From positions 13,683,456-13,747,455 of the forward strand of contig CM043792.1 of assembly GCA_023974075.1 (NCBI GenBank): a stretch of DNA of 64,000 bases. Reading direction: 5' to 3'. The position numbers were made by a program, and so were the translations under genes. Positions 60,982-64,000 of this stretch are shown in pieces; position 1 is the stretch's first letter, and each line of letters opens with the position of its first letter. The notes below the pieces were generated by a model that was not told the DNA's origin, did no database searches, and was given only the letters and a program-made list of their open reading frames with translations. This DNA comes from Chaenocephalus aceratus. Its lineage: Eukaryota > Chordata > Actinopteri > Perciformes > Channichthyidae.

Positions 60982-61559
60982 CCACAGCTGCTTATAATCA
61001 GCTCATCACTGGCTTTCTGTTAACCTTTTACATTCACCTCAATCTCAGCAGCCAATCATCGTGCTGCAGCCAAACTTTAAAATGGTTCTCCTCTCTCCTG
61101 TGGTCAGCTGTGATTTCAGGCGTTCATGCTAACGACGTGGTGGTGCAAACCGTGCTTGCTTTCATGATCATACGATCCCCTCTATCTGGTACTTCAATAT
61201 TAGACCTCAGCTAATGTCTCGGTGTTTTCCGTCAAGCATAAGGAATGGATGCAATATAAACAACTTATGCTCAATGTAGTCTTGCAGCGTATGTCTCTCA
61301 CAGCAATGAGTCACTCACTCAGCACACGGTTTAATCATCTGCAGAATACTTTCTTGCATTACATTATTCATTTAATCAGCACTTCTCCAGAACGGTTCAC
61401 ACACAAACACCCAAAGCCGGAAGACGTGAGGAGAGGACGCTGGCGCTTGTTTGTTCGCCGCTTCTCCTACGCCTCAGAGTTTTTATCTGCTTTTAAGCTA
61501 TTTTATCTGCTTTTAAGCCATATGGCTAAACTTGAGTCTGTTTAACAAGTGCTTTTATA
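60982..61559. other. Flank between Gypsy and L2-like LINE
   Basis: No gene is recognised. A 20-bp direct repeat (TTTTATCTGCTTTTAAGC core) is present at about 61478-61518. Confidence 0.4.
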
Positions 61560-63477
61560 TCTTAAACCTCGTGATTATTGACGGTTTTGGACCTGACACT
61601 GTCGGGACTCACCTGCTGTATCGCCCAAATTCGCCGACTATCTCCGGCTGACTGCTTGCCTCTCTCCCGCTACTACTGTGATAGCAGGCGGACTCCCAAT
61701 CCTCTGTTTCATTCCCAGACGCGAGGTATACTATCGGGATAGCCTTCCAGCTGTCTCGTTGCTGTTAGCCCTCGTTGCTAAGCACCGCTACCAAACTTCT
61801 TCGGCGCCCGACCTGTTGACATGTTGAGGTTTTCTATTCCCCAACTCCTGAGCTTCAACCACTCCAACGCTCCAACCGGCACCTCAGTCATTAAACAACT
61901 TGGACTTCTTCGTCGGCCTCGCTATATCCACCGAAGCCCAAGAAGAAGACAAACTGTATATTCCCAGCACGGAGTTGCAGATATTCCATCCATCCACTCT
62001 GTCTGCCGTCGTGTCGCACATCTGACGCGTCATCAGAGCCCGTTCATGGCGGGGTCAAATCTGCTAGTGTATGACTTGGGGGTGTCTGACCACAAGACCA
62101 TCTCTATGGAGCTCTCTTTCCAATCCCCACTCAGCATGCCCAAACGCCAAATCCGCTTCAGGAACCTGAGGAACATCAACCCGGACACCATGACCCTGGA
62201 CCTCCAGCATCTTTCTTCCGCCAACTTCTCATCAGTAAGTGAGTCAGTTGCATATTACAACCAGTCCCTTAAGAGTCTCCTTGATCTGCACGCCCCCCTC
62301 AAAACCAGGATGGTCACTTTCTCGCGCTCAGCACCTTGGTACACCGGCGAACTGCGGAGAATGAAGACAGCTGGGCGTGTCCTTGAGCGGCGGCTCAAGG
62401 CCTCAGGACTCACTGTTCACCGGTTAGCCTATCATGAACACCAGAAGGCCTATGCACAGTCCCTCAGAGATGCACGGTCCCAGTACTACTCAGTACCTCA
62501 GGATCAACCCTACCTCCTCTGCAGCCCTGCCTTCACCCACACTCACTGTCTGCCTGGAGGAGATACAGGCGTGGATGAAGCAAAACTTCCTGAAACTCAA
62601 CAGCACCAAGACCGAAGCCATTATAGTTGGCACCCCACACCAGGTTCGGTCATCCACCATCACTACCATCACCTTCTCCGGCCAGGACATTACCCTCTCC
62701 TCAATAGTCACCAACCTGGGTGTTAAAATGGACGCCCATCTGACCTTTGAGGCCCACATTAAACAGCTGTGCAAGAACTCCTTTTATCACCTCAGGAATA
62801 TCGCCAAACTCCGCCCCACACTCACTCTGTCTGATGCCGAAAAGCTGGTCCATGCCTTTGTCTCCTCCAGGCTGGACTACTGCAATGCACTCCTCATCGG
62901 GATCCCTAACAAAAGCATCCAGAGTCTCCAATACATTCAGAACAGCGCTGCTAGGATCCTGATGAGGGTGCGCAAATATGATCACATCACCCCCATCCTT
63001 AAAGCACTACACTGGCTACCCGTGGAACTGAGGATCGAATTCAAGGTCTCCGTCCTCACCCACCAGTGTGTCCATGGAACTGCCCCTCCCTACCTCAAGG
63101 AACTCCTCACCCCCCATACCTCCTTGCGGACCACCCGTTCCAGCAACTCCAGTTTCCTCAAATCCCCCAGGACTAAGCTCCGTACTATGGGAGACCGGGC
63201 CTTCTGCTCGGCTGCTCCCAGCCTGTGGAATGCTCTCCCCGACCAAATGAGAGCACCACAGACCGTGGAGGCTTTTAAAAAAGGCCTCAAAACCCATCTC
63301 TTCAAAAGAGCCTTTGCCTAGACATTTTTATCACCCTTTTATTTATTTTTTATTTTTGTATTGCTTTTTTTTATTAATTCTACCGTGTTGTGTAATGTTT
63401 ATTTATACTGTTCATACTCATTACTTGTAGCACTTCGGGATTTGAATTCAAATATGAAGTGCTTTATAAATGGAACC

Positions 63478-63521
<44 letters not shown>
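61560..63521 (+). mobile_element. L2-like LINE with the RT core deleted
   Basis: The upstream part reads GSNLLVYDLGVSDHKTISME (end of the endonuclease region) and RNLRNINPDTM, then WYTGELRRMKTAGRVLERR and YHEHQKAYAQSLRDARSQYY. At about 62500 it switches frame straight to EIQAWMKQNFLKLNSTKTEA, which lies after the catalytic motif in this family. The palm and its F/YADD are therefore missing. The C-terminal part to 63321 is open (FYHLRNIAKLRPTLTLSDAE, SSRLDYCNALLIGIPNKS, CSAAPSLWNALPDQMR). The 3' UTR has the short stem TAGCACTTCG and GAAGTGCTTTATAAA typical of L2-type tails, then an ATT tail. Confidence 0.85.
63479..63521. repeat. (ATT)n tail of the L2-like LINE
   Basis: About 14 ATT/TTA units directly after the LINE 3' stem region. 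Confidence 0.85.
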
Positions 63522-63522
<1 letters not shown>

Positions 63523-63775
63523 CTATTTGTATCCCTGTCCTGTACATTCTCTGTTTTTATAATGATTCTCTGTTTTTATATTATCTCTTATTCTCCTGCT
63601 TATGTGTGTAACCACGCGCCTGCTATCCGCACCGTAGCCTACTGGCTAATACAACAAAAACAAAAACTCTAAACTCAGGTTTAGAGTTTTTCTCAGGTAT
63701 GCATAACTGATGGTGTATGGTGTATCACATCTTTCTCAGCTATTGGTTTCCACATGCTTCTCTCACTTTTCCCAG

Positions 63776-64000
63776 CAGACTGCCTGAGCGATCAGAAGTC
63801 TCGCAATAGCAGTAGACTGCCTGAGCGTTCAGAAGTCTCGCAATAGCAGCAGACTGCCTGAGCGATCAGAAGTCTTGCAATAGCCAGCAGACTGCCTGAG
63901 CGATCAGAAGTCTTGCAATAGCAGCAGACTGCCGGAACGATCAGAAGTCTTGCAATAGCAGCAGACTGCCCGAGCGATCAGAAGTCTTGCAATAGCCAGC
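63776..64000. repeat. 37-bp minisatellite, at least six units, cut by the window edge
   Basis: Units start near 63776, 63813, 63850, 63888, 63925 and 63962, a period of 37 with one of 38. Consensus pieces are AGACTGCCTGAGCGATCAG, AAGTCTTGCAATAGCAGC. Units differ at a few positions (TCTCG/TCTTG, CTGAGCG/CGGAACG). The array continues past the end of the window. Confidence 0.9.

Noticed and set aside
63776..64000. Regular 37-bp repeats resembling a CRISPR array
   Set aside because: Units abut directly with no unique spacers, and the sequence is vertebrate. It is a minisatellite.

Overview
The window is teleost fish genomic DNA. The evidence is vertebrate-type split genes with GT-AG introns, and mobile elements typical of fish: L2-like and other LINEs, a chromodomain-carrying Gypsy element, hAT and Harbinger-like DNA transposons and many short non-autonomous elements. 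Two protein-coding genes are clear, and they sit side by side as their homologues do at human 7p22.3. One is an AN1 zinc-finger gene of the ZFAND2 family on the minus strand (coding exons 12836 down to 10336). The other is the homeobox gene uncx on the plus strand (34434-37178).

Layout. At 1-5220 there is a nested pile: an old repeat holds a LINE with an intact 785-codon reading frame and a solo LTR that itself contains an inverted-repeat element. At 5220-10080 there are L2 fragments, a 34-bp perfect inverted repeat and otherwise unremarkable sequence. At 10080-13900 lies the ZFAND2 gene, with nine coding exons (281 aa) plus a 5' noncoding exon and a perfect four-unit heat-shock element upstream. 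At 14750-19440 there is a hAT transposase tail split by a 602-bp inverted-repeat element, a further DNA element and a minus-strand LINE with one frameshift. At 20779-25992 there is a 5.2-kb hAT-type element with another 2.7-kb hAT-type element inside it; both have 8-bp target duplications. Between about 26.7 and 53 kb the sequence is AT-rich and almost free of recognisable transposons. uncx sits inside this stretch, flanked by blocks rich in homeodomain and POU octamer motifs that look like regulatory sequence. At 53013-60981 there is a full-length but broken Gypsy element. Its two LTRs have each been hit by a different hAT element at the same LTR coordinate, over the LTR TATA box. A Harbinger-like element also sits in the 3' LTR. 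At 61560-63521 there is an L2-like LINE that has lost its reverse-transcriptase core. The window ends in a 37-bp minisatellite.

How the genes relate. No pathway links the two host genes. The ZFAND2 product is expected to work at the proteasome and p97 under proteotoxic stress, and its promoter fits heat-shock control. uncx encodes a paired-like homeodomain repressor of somite, kidney and neural patterning, and the transposon-poor, motif-rich surroundings fit a large developmental control region. The rest is a record of mobile elements. Several can be dated relative to each other because they interrupt one another cleanly.
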